Positions 25,310 through 35,005 of a stretch of 64,000 nt of DNA are shown piece after piece. The notes under the pieces are model-generated. The model saw only the letters and a program-made list of their open reading frames with translations. It did not search any database and was not told where the DNA came from. The DNA lies in the NCBI GenBank assembly GCA_028285545.1, contig JANQPA010000003.1, forward strand, positions 1-64,000, given 5' to 3'. The stretch comes from Saprospiraceae bacterium (lineage in GTDB: Bacteria > Bacteroidota > Bacteroidia > Chitinophagales > Saprospiraceae). Every line of letters starts with the position of its first letter. Within the stretch, counting starts at the first letter, position 1. The position numbers and the translations under genes are program-made.

Positions 25310-27052
25310 TTATTTGTATTCAATAGGCTCCCATTTGCGGCGGCGATAGATTTTTCTACGGCTACTAAACCAATCTCTTTGCTCCAGGGAATCCAATTGT
25401 TTTGGATCATAAATTTTGTGTACAAAACAGAATCGCTTTTCAGCAAATCCTTGATCATTATTGTAAAAATTATTTCTCATCCGCTGCAATTCTTCCTCTC
25501 GGTATTTTGCCAGTGGCTTCACTCTTTCATCTTTTTTTCTTTGAAAACGTTTGGCCATCAGAAGTTTATCGAAATAGGATAAGGAAGCTATATTATTAGC
25601 CACTTTTTTAACCTCTTCCCTGAATTTGGCAGCAGGTTCTTCAAAAACTTCATCAATTAAGCCAATTTCTTTGGCCAAAGCTGTGCCCCAGGGCAGACAT
25701 TGTTCTGTAAAATGGTTCGCCTTTTCAACCCCTATTCTTTTGGGTAATAAATAGGTCCAATACTCCGATCCATACAGTCCCATGTTTTTGGTATGAGGAT
25801 TCAACACGATTCCCTTTCGAGCAAGCACTTTATCGCCTGCTAAGGCAAATGAAACTCCACCTGCTCCCGCATTTCCTTGCAGTGCAGAAATGATATAGTG
25901 ATTGGGAGAATCAATTATTTCTAAGATCAGATCATCAATTGCATTGATATTTGCCCATGCTTCATCAGGTGGATTTTCCGCATGCTCAATCACATTTAAA
26001 TGGATACCGTTTGACCATACATCTTTTCCACCCATCAAGACCAGTACTTTTATGGGCTGCTTTTTAGCCTCTTGGATAGCCTTTTTAAGTCTAAGGCATT
26101 GGTCTGTATCCATGGCACCATTATAGAAATCGAAATACAGGTAAGCAATTTCACCCTCTTGCTCATATCTAATTTCTTGGAAGGTAGCCTGCTCAATTTT
26201 TTCGAAAAGATCAATCTCATTTTTTGGAATAGTTATGGCATTTTCACCCAATGCCATGGTAGCTGGCAATTTAATGGCTCCTTCCTGGTCGGCTCGCAAG
26301 TGGCTTATCCAAATGGCTTTATCAGCTGTTGCTACACAGATGGCCTTATTTCTTTGGGCCAATATGCTGCCTGCCTGCCCACTTAATGTCTCTTCCATAT
26401 GGGCACCAAAGACAAAATACTTCCTTCCAAAAAATTCTGCTAAAACGCCAGAATCGCTGTCGGCAGCATTTATTTTCTTAAGGATATCCTCTGTTTTTTC
26501 CTGCCAGGAAAACTGAAAATCAGTCTGTCGGCTCCTCCTATTCCATCTCCCTTTGATGTTTTCATTGGAATAGTCCAAAGGCTCCGGTTTAAAATCTGGG
26601 TTCTCATAATGCTTAAGAGCCTCCATAAGTCCCCTCATGGCACTTTGGGTCACCTCATGGCGATACAAATTTGACTTGCTTGTTTTTCGCATTGGAAATA
26701 TTTGGGAACTCCAAATATCCCCGGCATCCATTTTTTCAGCAGCCTGCAAAATGGTGACCCCCCACTCTTTTTCATCATTCAAAATGGCCCAATCCAAGGA
26801 GGAAGCTCCACGGTCTCCCTTAATACCGGGATGAATAATTAAACAAGTATAATTTTTCCAAATGCTTTCAGGAATTTTCTTAGTCAAAAAAGGAGCAATG
26901 ATTAATTCAGGTTGGTATTCCTCAACTGCAGCAATCATGCTTTGACCATCACCAGCTATGTGTACCTTGACCTGGTGATTCAGGCGGTCCAGCTCTATCC
27001 AGGCTCGTTGAGCCATCCCGTTAAATGCTGTAGTGAGAAATAAGATTTTCAT
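25310..27052 (-). CDS. hypX: HypX, CO-ligand-forming maturation enzyme
   Basis: HypX (HoxX) makes the carbon monoxide ligand of [NiFe] hydrogenases under air from a formyl carrier. The 580-residue protein has an N-terminal formyl-transferase-like domain with [19 protein letters not shown] and MDAGDIW, and a C-terminal enoyl-CoA-hydratase-like domain with [15 protein letters not shown] and [17 protein letters not shown]. It overlaps hypD by the four bases ATGA and precedes hypE by six bases. Its presence implies that the hydrogenase is built, and probably works, under oxic conditions. Confidence 0.9.
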   Translation of the reverse strand: MKILFLTTAFNGMAQRAWIELDRLNHQVKVHIAGDGQSMIAAVEEYQPELIIAPFLTKKIPESIWKNYTCLIIHPGIKGDRGASSLDWAILNDEKEWGVTILQAAEKMDAGDIWSSQIFPMRKTSKSNLYRHEVTQSAMRGLMEALKHYENPDFKPEPLDYSNENIKGRWNRRSRQTDFQFSWQEKTEDILKKINAADSDSGVLAEFFGRKYFVFGAHMEETLSGQAGSILAQRNKAICVATADKAIWISHLRADQEGAIKLPATMALGENAITIPKNEIDLFEKIEQATFQEIRYEQEGEIAYLYFDFYNGAMDTDQCLRLKKAIQEAKKQPIKVLVLMGGKDVWSNGIHLNVIEHAENPPDEAWANINAIDDLILEIIDSPNHYIISALQGNAGAGGVSFALAGDKVLARKGIVLNPHTKNMGLYGSEYWTYLLPKRIGVEKANHFTEQCLPWGTALAKEIGLIDEVFEEPAAKFREEVKKVANNIASLSYFDKLLMAKRFQRKKDERVKPLAKYREEELQRMRNNFYNNDQGFAEKRFCFVHKIYDPKQLDSLEQRDWFSSRRKIYRRRKWEPIEYK

Positions 27053-28161
27053 GCTGATTGCCCTTCCATTTGGTTAATCATTCCTGAAAAATGGTAATAG
27101 GCGGCACAAGCCCCCTCCGAACTGACCATAGGAGCCCCCAATGGGTTTTCTGGCTTGCAATCTTTCCCAAAATTGGGACATTCAAAGGGTTTTTTGATGC
27201 CCTTCATTATTTCACCGGCTATACACTCTTCATTTTCTGGTGCTTCGGCAATATTCACATTAAATTTTTTCTTCGCATCAAATGCTGCATACTTTTCTTT
27301 CACTTCATAACCACTCATCGGAATTACCTCCATGCCTCTCCACAATCTATCGGTGACCTCAAAAACTTCATAAATGGTATCCTGTGCCATAGGGTTGCCT
27401 TCCTCTTTCACCATTCTGGAATATTGATTTTCTACTCTGGCTTCCCCCGCCTCCAACTGTTTTACGGTCATCAAAATCCCTTGCAATAAATCCACTGGCT
27501 CAAACCCGGTAATGACTACAGGAACCTGAAAGCGCTCAACCAATGGGTAATATTCTAAGGTCCCCATTATCGTGCATACATGGCCTGCTGCCAAAAAGCC
27601 TTGTATATGGCTTTCTTCATCTTCCATAACCGCTTCAATTGCTGGTGGTACCAATACATGCGAAGCCAGTATGGAATAATTATCCAGACCCAACCTATGG
27701 GCATGAACAACTGAAAGGGCATTGGCCGGAGCAGTCGTTTCAAATCCAACTGCAAAGAAAACAACTTGTCTATCTGGATTTTGCTGAGCAATTTTCACGG
27801 CTTCAAGTGGAGAATATAAAATTCGAATATCTGCTCCATTTGCCTTTGCCTCCAGCAAACTTTTTTCTGATCCGGGAACCCGAAGCATATCACCAAAAGA
27901 GCAAAGGATTACCCCTTTTTCTTCTGCCAGAAAAACGGCCTTGTCAATTAGATTCAATGGTGTTACACAAACCGGGCATCCCGGCCCATGAACCATATTG
28001 ATTTCTTTGGGCAACATATTAAGGATGCCGTTTTTAACCAAACTATGTGTTTGACCACCGCAGACTTCCATAATCGTCCAGGGTCGAGTCACCGTCTTTT
28101 TGATCTCCTCTAAATAGCGTTGTGCCAGTTCAGGATCTCGATATTCTGATAAGAACTTCAT
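27049..28161 (-). CDS. hypD: Hydrogenase maturation protein HypD
   Basis: HypD is the iron-sulfur scaffold on which the Fe(CN)2CO group is put together with HypC. The 370-residue protein keeps the key cysteines: [10 protein letters not shown] (C34), [11 protein letters not shown] (C62, C65), and the [4Fe-4S] set in the C-terminal [18 protein letters not shown] and [19 protein letters not shown] is also present. It lies six bases behind hypC and overlaps hypX. Full length for the family. Confidence 0.94.
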   Translation of the reverse strand: MKFLSEYRDPELAQRYLEEIKKTVTRPWTIMEVCGGQTHSLVKNGILNMLPKEINMVHGPGCPVCVTPLNLIDKAVFLAEEKGVILCSFGDMLRVPGSEKSLLEAKANGADIRILYSPLEAVKIAQQNPDRQVVFFAVGFETTAPANALSVVHAHRLGLDNYSILASHVLVPPAIEAVMEDEESHIQGFLAAGHVCTIMGTLEYYPLVERFQVPVVITGFEPVDLLQGILMTVKQLEAGEARVENQYSRMVKEEGNPMAQDTIYEVFEVTDRLWRGMEVIPMSGYEVKEKYAAFDAKKKFNVNIAEAPENEECIAGEIMKGIKKPFECPNFGKDCKPENPLGAPMVSSEGACAAYYHFSGMINQMEGQSA

Positions 28162-28167
28162 AGAAGT

Positions 28168-28461
28168 TTATTTTTTGTTGCTATATTCCTTTTTATCGGG
28201 GAGAAATTCAGAAATATTTAACTCATCCTCTACTTCTCCCATTTCTTCCAAATATTGAAAAGTCTTCTTAGCTTCTTCTTCATCAACAATGCTTATGGCT
28301 ACCCCCACATGGACCAGCACATAATCATCGACTTTGGCCTGAGGAACCATCTCCAAACTGGCTTCTTTAATAATTCCACCAAAAGAAACTTTGGCCATTC
28401 GTACCATTCCATCAAATCGGGATTCAATGGATTTGATTTTGCCAGGAATTGCTAAACACAT
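28168..28461 (-). CDS. hypC: Hydrogenase maturation chaperone HypC
   Basis: HypC begins MCLAIPGKI; the cysteine at position 2 binds the iron centre and passes it from HypD to the large subunit. The 97-residue protein has the family's FGGIIKEASLEMVPQAKVDDYVLVHVGVAIS core and a longer acidic C-terminal tail (to KKEYSNKK) than usual. Its start overlaps the end of hypF by 38 bases, and hypD follows. Confidence 0.93.
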   Translation of the reverse strand: MCLAIPGKIKSIESRFDGMVRMAKVSFGGIIKEASLEMVPQAKVDDYVLVHVGVAISIVDEEEAKKTFQYLEEMGEVEDELNISEFLPDKKEYSNKK

Positions 28462-30772
28462 GGTTGTTTAATTTATTTTTATTAAAAGATACTCTATGTT
28501 TTACTATTTGGTAGCAGATCAGTTGTCCAAAGGATATATTTTCATCATTTGCCGCAAGCTGCTGGTGAAAAAATAGTTCAAAATCTTCCTTGAGGTGATG
28601 AAGAATCAAATCAAGCAACAAGCCATTTTGAAAAACACCTCCACTAAAAGCTAATTTTTTAATCTCGAAATTATCTGCTATCGTTTTTATCAGTTTCACC
28701 AGAGAGAAATGAAATTTTGCTGCAATAAAGTCCTTTGCTTGTCCTGACCACAAATCCTTGATGATGTTATCCATCAATGCTTTAGTTGGAATGCGATCTT
28801 CCAATAGATCTTCCTGAAAATAGCTAGATGAAAAATCCAAGCCATTTTTTTTGAAATAAGAAGTAGCTAATGCTTCTAACCGCATGGCTGCTTCCCCTTC
28901 AAAGGTCTGTTTATCCAGGATGCCCAATAAGGATGCTACCGCATCGAAAATACGCCCCAGGCTTGAGGTTTGCAAAGGCGCATCTTTTTGCAAAAGTTTA
29001 TGGTAAATCTGCCATTCCGTTTTGCTGAATTTATCCTTCAAAAACTCCTCCGCTCCCACTACATCCCAGCAAGCAGATAAGGCAGAAATGCGAGGCTCTC
29101 TGGGCATCTTATCTCCCAAAATGAAGTCGAAATAATCAAAGTAAGCACAGCGGGAGAATTGATAATCATGGTATTTAAAAAACTCTCCTCCCCAGATCTG
29201 GCCATCATTTCCAAAACCGGTTCCATCCCAAATCACCCCCAAAATGGTATCATCAGCATGCATCAAGTGATGCTCGCCTAAAATTGCTCCAAAATGAGCG
29301 ATATGGTGCTGAATATCATAAGTAGGTATGCTTAATTCGTTTGCTAATTGCTCACCGTAATGGGTAGAAGGATATTCCGGATGTTTGTCCTTGATGATAC
29401 AGTCAGGCTGAGCCTGAAATAAATTTAAGAAATGTTGTATGGTTAGCTGGTAATTTTGCTGGGTATCGAATTGCTCCAAATCACCTAAATATTGACTGAT
29501 ATGGATATTTTCTTTATGCAAAAAACTGAAGGTACTCTTTAACATTCCACCCATAGCCAAAATGCTTTCGCCAGGCAACTCTAAATTGGGGTTGATATAA
29601 GTTGGTGCCAATCCCCTGGAGCGGCGTAGGACAATTTTTTGTTTTTTAAAAAAAGAAAATTTGACCACACTGTCATCCTGTGGAATAACAATGTCTCGGT
29701 TATTTAGCAAAATGAAGTCGGCTATTTTTGAAAGTTGGGATAAAGCTTTTTCATCTTGGAAAACTATGGGGGAATTACTGATATTTCCACTGGTAGCTAC
29801 TATTGGTTTATCAAATTTGTGCAATAGCCGTTCATAAAGGGGAGTATAGGGCAGCATTACCCCTACTTGATTGAGTCCGGGGGCAATTTCACCAAAGGTT
29901 TCAGTATCCTCACTCCATTCCATTAATACAATAGGTGAGACATGGGTGTTCATTTCCTGAATAGCTTCTTTTTGATCAAATAAACCTTCAACAGAAGTCT
30001 TATTGGGAAACATTAAGGCAAAAGGCTTGGATGGGCGATGTTTTCTCTTTCTTAATTCCAAAACAGCAGCGCTATTATTGGCATCACAGGTAAGCAGATA
30101 TCCCCCTATTCCTTTTATGGCTATAATCTTGCCCTCCTGCCAATGTTGTATGATTCGGTTAACTATTTCTTCAGAATCTTTTGATATTGGATTTTGATCC
30201 GCATCAAATAAAGTTAGTTCGATACCGCAATCTGAGCAGGAATTGGTTTGAGAATAATAACGCCGATCAAGGGGATTATTATATTCCTCTGAGCAAGTGG
30301 CACACATCTGAAAGACAGACATCTCTGTATATTCTCTATCATAAGGCACACTATTTATAATTGAGAATCGTGGACCACAATTGGTACAGGTAATAAAAGG
30401 ATATCCATGTCGTCGGTTAGCAGCCTGATGCAGTTCTTCCCGACAATCTTCACATAATCCAAAATCTGGGGTAATCAATAGATTGGGCTCTCCTTCTTCA
30501 CTGCTATGAATAATCTGAAAATGATCAAAAAATTGTTGTTTTTTCTTACGCTTATGAATGGCAGTTATCTTACTCAAAGGCGGGGCTTTGGCCACTAGCT
30601 CTTCAGCAAATTTCCCAGCTAGGTTTTCATCCGCATTAAATACGATGTGAACACCATCTATGGTATTGTTTACCCAACCTTGTAGCTCATATTTCTGAGC
30701 CATTGAATAAACAAAGGGGCGGAAGCCAACTCCCTGAACCTGACCTTCGATATGGATATGCCAGGTAGTCAT
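28424..30772 (-). CDS. hypF: Carbamoyltransferase HypF
   Basis: HypF uses carbamoyl phosphate and ATP to load a carbamoyl group onto HypE. Domains in order: acylphosphatase (GQVQGVGFRPFVY, about 10-22), two zinc-finger motifs with CxxC pairs (CEDC ... CTNCGP, then CATC ... CSDCG, about 108-185), YrdC-like (KGIGGYLLTCDANN, RKRKHRPSKPFALM), and a Kae1-like C-terminus with IQHHIAHFGAILGEH and FSGGVFQNGLL. The start is the ATG at 30772; its A is shared with the stop of hypB (TGATG). Length (782) is normal. Confidence 0.93.
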   Translation of the reverse strand: MTTWHIHIEGQVQGVGFRPFVYSMAQKYELQGWVNNTIDGVHIVFNADENLAGKFAEELVAKAPPLSKITAIHKRKKKQQFFDHFQIIHSSEEGEPNLLITPDFGLCEDCREELHQAANRRHGYPFITCTNCGPRFSIINSVPYDREYTEMSVFQMCATCSEEYNNPLDRRYYSQTNSCSDCGIELTLFDADQNPISKDSEEIVNRIIQHWQEGKIIAIKGIGGYLLTCDANNSAAVLELRKRKHRPSKPFALMFPNKTSVEGLFDQKEAIQEMNTHVSPIVLMEWSEDTETFGEIAPGLNQVGVMLPYTPLYERLLHKFDKPIVATSGNISNSPIVFQDEKALSQLSKIADFILLNNRDIVIPQDDSVVKFSFFKKQKIVLRRSRGLAPTYINPNLELPGESILAMGGMLKSTFSFLHKENIHISQYLGDLEQFDTQQNYQLTIQHFLNLFQAQPDCIIKDKHPEYPSTHYGEQLANELSIPTYDIQHHIAHFGAILGEHHLMHADDTILGVIWDGTGFGNDGQIWGGEFFKYHDYQFSRCAYFDYFDFILGDKMPREPRISALSACWDVVGAEEFLKDKFSKTEWQIYHKLLQKDAPLQTSSLGRIFDAVASLLGILDKQTFEGEAAMRLEALATSYFKKNGLDFSSSYFQEDLLEDRIPTKALMDNIIKDLWSGQAKDFIAAKFHFSLVKLIKTIADNFEIKKLAFSGGVFQNGLLLDLILHHLKEDFELFFHQQLAANDENISFGQLICYQIVKHRVSFNKNKLNNHVFSNSWQNQIH

Positions 30773-31494
30773 CAAATAGCCGCTTCTTCTTTTGTAATTT
30801 GCTTTTCATTTACTTTCTCCAGTAGCCAGCTACACCACTCATCAATTCCAATGTCTTTAGTACTGGAGACTTCTAATACTTTTATATTCGGGTTAACATC
30901 TCTTGCATCTTCAACCACGGCATCAACCGAGAAAGGGAGATATTCCAATAAGTCCACCTTAGAAACCAACATCATTTCGCTGGTCAGAAACATACGAGGG
31001 TATTTTTTGGGCTTATCATCGCCTTCTGTTGTCGCAATAAGGGTGACCCGATAATCCTCGCCTAAATCAAAAGATGCGGGGCAAACCAAATTGCCTACAT
31101 TTTCGATGATTAATAACTCTACTCCTTCCAGGTCAAGATTTTCCATGGCTTGCCATACCATTTGGGCTTCGAGATGACAGATTCCTCCAGTTACAATTTG
31201 TAAGGCATCAACACCTACTTCCCGCAGGCGGTCGGCATCCCTTTCTGTTTCTAAGTCTCCGACTAAAATTTTCATCTTAACCTTATCCCCGATTCGCCGA
31301 GCAGTTTCCTGCAATAGTGTGGTCTTGCCACTACCAGCAGATGAGGTGATATTAATAAGCATAATATTTTGCTCTGCCATTTTTTTACGAATGCTTTCAG
31401 CCACGAAGTCATTGGCTTTAAGAAGATGCATGGTAGTATTGTCGCAGGTAACGCTCCCTCTTGCTGCCTTGGTTGATTTTTGAACTTTATCCAT
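30772..31494 (-). CDS. hypB: Nickel-inserting GTPase HypB
   Basis: HypB is the GTPase that delivers nickel with HypA. The protein has 240 residues from the ATG at 31494 (a TTG six bases upstream is less likely). It shows the P-loop SSAGSGKTT (51-59), GDLETERDADRL, the metal-binding GGICHLEA (C106, H107), NVGNLVCPASFDLGE and SKVDLL. The histidine-rich nickel-storage N-terminus of some HypB proteins is missing. The gene begins an operon: a 325-bp gap with a shared palindromic operator lies in front. Confidence 0.93.
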   Translation of the reverse strand: MDKVQKSTKAARGSVTCDNTTMHLLKANDFVAESIRKKMAEQNIMLINITSSAGSGKTTLLQETARRIGDKVKMKILVGDLETERDADRLREVGVDALQIVTGGICHLEAQMVWQAMENLDLEGVELLIIENVGNLVCPASFDLGEDYRVTLIATTEGDDKPKKYPRMFLTSEMMLVSKVDLLEYLPFSVDAVVEDARDVNPNIKVLEVSSTKDIGIDEWCSWLLEKVNEKQITKEEAAI

Positions 31495-31539
31495 TGTCAA
31501 TATTTAATTACTTATGTTACTGAGTAGTCCATTAAACTA

Positions 31540-31624
31540 CTACAAAAATCGGTAGTCTCTAGCCAATTTAGGGAGATGATTTGAATTAGAAAAATAATTC
31601 AAGTGTTTAGAAAAAATTTTCTAA
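31540..31624 (-). promoter_or_regulatory. hypB promoter with palindromic operator
   Basis: A perfect palindrome TTAGAAAA-AA-TTTTCTAA lies at 31607-31624 with a further half-site TTAGAAAA at 31586-31593. A -7-like box TAAATTGG lies at 31563-31570 (minus strand, one change from the Bacteroidota TAnnTTTG). Just downstream of it is GACTAC-N7-TTGTAG (31540-31558). The hupS1 promoter has the same parts in the same order. The palindrome starts 113 bases before the hypB ATG. A repressor or activator common to both operons is inferred. Confidence 0.62.
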
Positions 31625-31825
31625 TTCAGGAGCACCAGTTGAGTTCGCACATTCCTTAAAGGAAACAAGAAAAGTGGGCAGGATTTATTCTAGAAAAGTT
31701 TAGAAATTGAGGGTATGTTGGAACACATAAAGTAATAGACAAAAAGTGACATTAAGTAATGAACACTCTATTATTTATAAAGCTCTCTGAGTGTCGCAGC
31801 TACGCCGCTGGATTATTTATATTGA

Positions 31826-32200
31826 CTAAAAACCTTGAGTTGTCATTTTTTCTTTGGAGTCAAAATGAACTCTGTGAATAAGCAACTCAGTACCCTTTAC
31901 CACATTATTGTTTGGCGTACCGCATGATTTACAGGCAAATTTATAGCTCTCAATAGTAGTGTTCAGATTACAAGGTTGGCAATGAATCTCAATAGGGACT
32001 AGTTCCACATTAAGTTTTACCTCTTGGTATTTTTCTTCAGCTGTGGTTACCGCATCAAAAGCATTTTGCATCAAGACCGGCTCTACATTAGACAAAAGAC
32101 CAATTTTCATATCGATGGCTGTCATAGTTTTCAATTCATCCTTTGAAAACTCAGACTCGAGGGTGCTAAAAATATTTCGAACTAAAGAAATTTCATGCAT
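31826..32200 (-). CDS. hypA: Hydrogenase nickel metallochaperone HypA
   Basis: HypA binds nickel through its N-terminal MHE (H2) and hands it to the large subunit with HypB. The 124-residue protein has the structural zinc site with CQPC (C74, C77) and CKSC (C90, C93). It follows the TPR gene by nine bases and ends the upstream accessory operon; hypB has its own promoter beyond it. The C-terminal 15 residues are longer than usual. Confidence 0.92.
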   Translation of the reverse strand: MHEISLVRNIFSTLESEFSKDELKTMTAIDMKIGLLSNVEPVLMQNAFDAVTTAEEKYQEVKLNVELVPIEIHCQPCNLNTTIESYKFACKSCGTPNNNVVKGTELLIHRVHFDSKEKMTTQGF

Positions 32201-32209
32201 AGTATTAAA

Positions 32210-33721
32210 TTATTTAGAAACGACTTGCTTCAGGTCAGCCAATAAGTTTAAGTGCTTTTCTGCCTGAGCATTCATTTCTTCATCATCGACAAGGTTTTTT
32301 ACCTCATTTGCCTTTTTTACCATATCCAGAAATCGTTGTTCATTGAACTCTTCCGGGTCATTACCCACATCCCAACTTGCTTCTAAAAAATTCAAGAGCG
32401 TAATAGCTCTTTCGTAGGGGAATTCAGCCGTTCTAACCTCTAATGCTTCCTGGTAATAGTATAATGCTTTTTCATGATTGTCTGTTAAAACGGCTTGAGG
32501 GAATTTGGTAAAAGCATTCCCATAATTATTGCAAATCATACCATACTGATACGGGTACTTCTCTTTGGTATAAAAAGCCAAGGCAGCATCAAAAGAAGAA
32601 ACAGCAATTCCTGCCCAAATGCTCTTCTTTTTTTCCTCATCAGGAATATCGGAATATAAAACCCCAAGATTATGATGAATATCAGCAAACACATCCGGGG
32701 CCATCTCTTTGGTAAATACTTTCAAAGCCTCCTGATAACTTTCAATTGCCGGCCTGAAAAACTGTGGGTTTCCATTTTGGGCCCAGGTATACAATAAAGT
32801 TCCTTTTCGATAATGTGCATTACCAGCTAGTTCAATCAGGTTTTCAGCCTCAAATATTTTAATGGCCCGGGTGACGTATCCCAGGGATTCTGAAAAGCTC
32901 TCTGAAATATTGGCAATATGAGCAGCATCCAGGAGCAACAAGCCGGTTTCAACTTTTCTGTCGGTCTGCTCATAAAACTGTAAAACTGACCAAAGAGTGC
33001 TTTTTAGTTTTTCCAATAAGTTTTGGTCATAAGGAATCGTTAGTTGATGCATCCAGGCCTGGCAAAAGGTGTGTTGCAATTCTATTTTTGCCTCTTTGGA
33101 CAATTGGTTCTCATTTACTTTTTCCAAAATCTCTATGGCCAGACCAGGACGTTGGATGTCTATACATAACAGTGCTAGATGTTTAGTGGTAAAAGCATGA
33201 TGTTCTTCAGAAGGAGCACTTTTTATTGCCTCCTCATAAAAATAAATGGTCTTTTCCAAATCGAAATTTTCAGGAGAAGAGGCATAATGTCGAAGAATCG
33301 CATTATTGTGCATTAAACGGTATTCTTCAAATGGAGAGTATTGAGAAATTAACTCGGCAGAATCTATTGAAAATCCCTGCTGGAGCCGGTTAATAAAATC
33401 TAATTCTGTAAAAAGTGAAGGATTATGAGAATTTAAGTATTCATATGATTTTTCGTAGTTATTGAGTTTGGAAAAAATTATTCCCAGAAGATTAGCTTTA
33501 TTTAGTTCAATTTCTTGGGGCAATAAAAAGGGGGCTTGCAAATTATACCAATCCAGAGGCAAGTTAATTTCACCATTTTTGATTAAGATCGATTGGGCAC
33601 TGGGAACAGGTCTATTTTCCAAAAAGTCCAAAACGCTTATCAATTCATTTAAACGATCTTCCTTTTTTATGATTTCATCAATTTGTGGATGGTGCTCAGT
33701 TGCTGCATATATTGAAAGCAT
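32210..33721 (-). CDS. TPR protein of the hydrogenase locus (503 aa)
   Basis: A soluble protein of 503 residues made largely of TPR-like helix pairs (for example FFRPAIESYQEALKVF, ADIHHNLGVLY and HEKALYYYQEALEVRT). It has no catalytic motif. It overlaps the end of the gene upstream by 26 bases and lies nine bases ahead of hypA, so it belongs to the hydrogenase accessory operon. TPR proteins are found next to several uptake hydrogenases and are presumed to aid assembly or docking. The exact partner is unknown. Confidence 0.72.
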   Translation of the reverse strand: MLSIYAATEHHPQIDEIIKKEDRLNELISVLDFLENRPVPSAQSILIKNGEINLPLDWYNLQAPFLLPQEIELNKANLLGIIFSKLNNYEKSYEYLNSHNPSLFTELDFINRLQQGFSIDSAELISQYSPFEEYRLMHNNAILRHYASSPENFDLEKTIYFYEEAIKSAPSEEHHAFTTKHLALLCIDIQRPGLAIEILEKVNENQLSKEAKIELQHTFCQAWMHQLTIPYDQNLLEKLKSTLWSVLQFYEQTDRKVETGLLLLDAAHIANISESFSESLGYVTRAIKIFEAENLIELAGNAHYRKGTLLYTWAQNGNPQFFRPAIESYQEALKVFTKEMAPDVFADIHHNLGVLYSDIPDEEKKKSIWAGIAVSSFDAALAFYTKEKYPYQYGMICNNYGNAFTKFPQAVLTDNHEKALYYYQEALEVRTAEFPYERAITLLNFLEASWDVGNDPEEFNEQRFLDMVKKANEVKNLVDDEEMNAQAEKHLNLLADLKQVVSK

Positions 33722-34019
33722 CTCGATTTGTTTTTAAAGTACCTCTGGCATCTTTGCGAATGCCTCTTTGTAAAATACTGGCAAAAGTTTTGGCCTTTTT
33801 TTCGGAATTATAGGTGTCGATTTTTTTACAAATAAGCTTAAAAGGGTTATCTATTGCAATATAAATCATGGTCAAATGCCACAATCCTTTTCTTTCTACC
33901 AATTGGTATTGCACCTCTGTATTCATCAACCACTGATCCTCCTTCAGGAGTTTAAAATCTTCAGGTGTTCCTGGAAAACCTAGCAAATTGTAATTAGGGA
34001 TATCTGAAGAAATATACAT
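33696..34019 (-). CDS. Hydrogenase-locus small protein, paralogue A (107 aa)
   Basis: A soluble protein with no known domain. From residue 28 on it matches the 118-residue protein encoded at 39504-39860: DQWLMNTEV against DDWWLRDTAV, ERKGLWHLTMIYIA against KREGMWEIHLVFAH, KLICKKIDTYNSEKKA against KLIKRVISKYTSKDKA, and DARGTLKTNRDAFNIC against DQRGTLKVNLDDFGLC. The two flank the structural genes. An accessory or regulatory role in hydrogenase function is inferred. Confidence 0.6.
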   Translation of the reverse strand: MYISSDIPNYNLLGFPGTPEDFKLLKEDQWLMNTEVQYQLVERKGLWHLTMIYIAIDNPFKLICKKIDTYNSEKKAKTFASILQRGIRKDARGTLKTNRDAFNICSN

Positions 34020-34028
34020 AAGCCTGAA

Positions 34029-34397
34029 TTATAACTTCACGTTCAGGATTTTTAATTCTTTTTGAACTTCATATTCTAAATTACGATCAGAGTCATTTAC
34101 ATCATTATCAATCAATAATTCATGCAGAACAATGGATTTGTCACCTCTAATATTTCGATCCTTGAGCATGAATTGCTTTGCCTTATGTAGTTTTTTGAAA
34201 AGATCATCACTTGCCGGCGCCACCATTAAGCTTTTGCGATCAGGGTAATAAACCACATTCACATTAGATTCATTTTCAAATATTAGTTTGGACACTTCCC
34301 GGTCGACCAGCAAATGAGACGATTTTAATTGAACTTTAGCTCCAGGTGTAGAGTCAGACCTTAGCTCATTTTGAATCTTTTGTGGAGGTATCAACAT
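34029..34397 (-). CDS. Hydrogenase-locus hypothetical protein (122 aa)
   Basis: A soluble protein, mixed alpha/beta, with VNVVYYPDRKSLMVAP and KQFMLKDRNIRGDKS. No cysteines, no membrane helix. It lies five bases behind the maturation protease gene and nine bases ahead of the 107-residue gene, inside the accessory operon. I do not recognise a family; an assembly helper is the likely role from context alone. Confidence 0.58.
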   Translation of the reverse strand: MLIPPQKIQNELRSDSTPGAKVQLKSSHLLVDREVSKLIFENESNVNVVYYPDRKSLMVAPASDDLFKKLHKAKQFMLKDRNIRGDKSIVLHELLIDNDVNDSDRNLEYEVQKELKILNVKL

Positions 34398-34402
34398 GAG
34401 AA

Positions 34403-34897
34403 CTAATGTTTTAATTCTTCTAGTAATATTTTAACTACTTTATTGCCACCTTTTGTGGCTTCTTCCGACATTCCAACATTAAATTTCGTGTTATCAATGG
34501 CTATCAAATACACTTCTATATCTTCAGGATAATCATCTCCCAGCATTTTTTTGGCATAGGAAAGAGCTTGGCTCCATTTTAAACTGTGTAAAAATACCAT
34601 AGGATCATCTTCAATTTCTGCTTCTATTTCGGAGGCTGGCAATTTGAACAAGGTCCCCACTGGTTCATTAGCATTGATTACGGCATCTACCAAAATTATT
34701 TTATCGTTACCCTTGAGTTGAAATAGCACTTCGAAGGCAGAAGTCCCCATATCGAATAGGCTGACATTTTCTTTCTGCCCCAGCAGATTCTTTAATTCCT
34801 GAATTACATAAACTCCTACCCCATCATCGGCACGAACGGGATTTCCAAACCCTAATACTGCTATTTTTTTCGACAATTTGTTTATTGTAGTATCCAT
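34403..34897 (-). CDS. Hydrogenase maturation protease (HupD/HybD family)
   Basis: This endopeptidase removes the C-terminal tail of the large subunit once nickel is in place. The 164-residue protein shows VLGFGNPVRADDGVGVYV at the N-terminus, FDMGTSAFEVLF with the metal-binding aspartate, ILVDAV, and HSLKWSQAL with the histidine. It starts at the ATG at 34897; a preceding TTG is ignored. A terminator separates it from hupL, so it begins the accessory operon. Group 2 uptake hydrogenases have a dedicated protease of this kind. Confidence 0.87.
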   Translation of the reverse strand: MDTTINKLSKKIAVLGFGNPVRADDGVGVYVIQELKNLLGQKENVSLFDMGTSAFEVLFQLKGNDKIILVDAVINANEPVGTLFKLPASEIEAEIEDDPMVFLHSLKWSQALSYAKKMLGDDYPEDIEVYLIAIDNTKFNVGMSEEATKGGNKVVKILLEELKH

Positions 34898-34949
34898 CAA
34901 TCTAATATAGGAAAAGTTTCAAACCAGGTTAAAAATATTAAATCCATAC

Positions 34950-34981
34950 AAAAAACAAACCCGTCAAAAAACATTGACGGG
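34950..34981 (-). terminator. Rho-independent terminator after hupL
   Basis: On the minus strand CCCGTCA pairs with TGACGGG (seven G/C-rich pairs, loop of eight) and is followed by TTTGTTTTTT. It lies 25 bases past the hupL stop and sets the structural operon hupS1-hupL apart from the accessory genes. Confidence 0.88.
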
Positions 34982-35005
34982 CTGTATCCATTATTTAATT
35001 GGATT

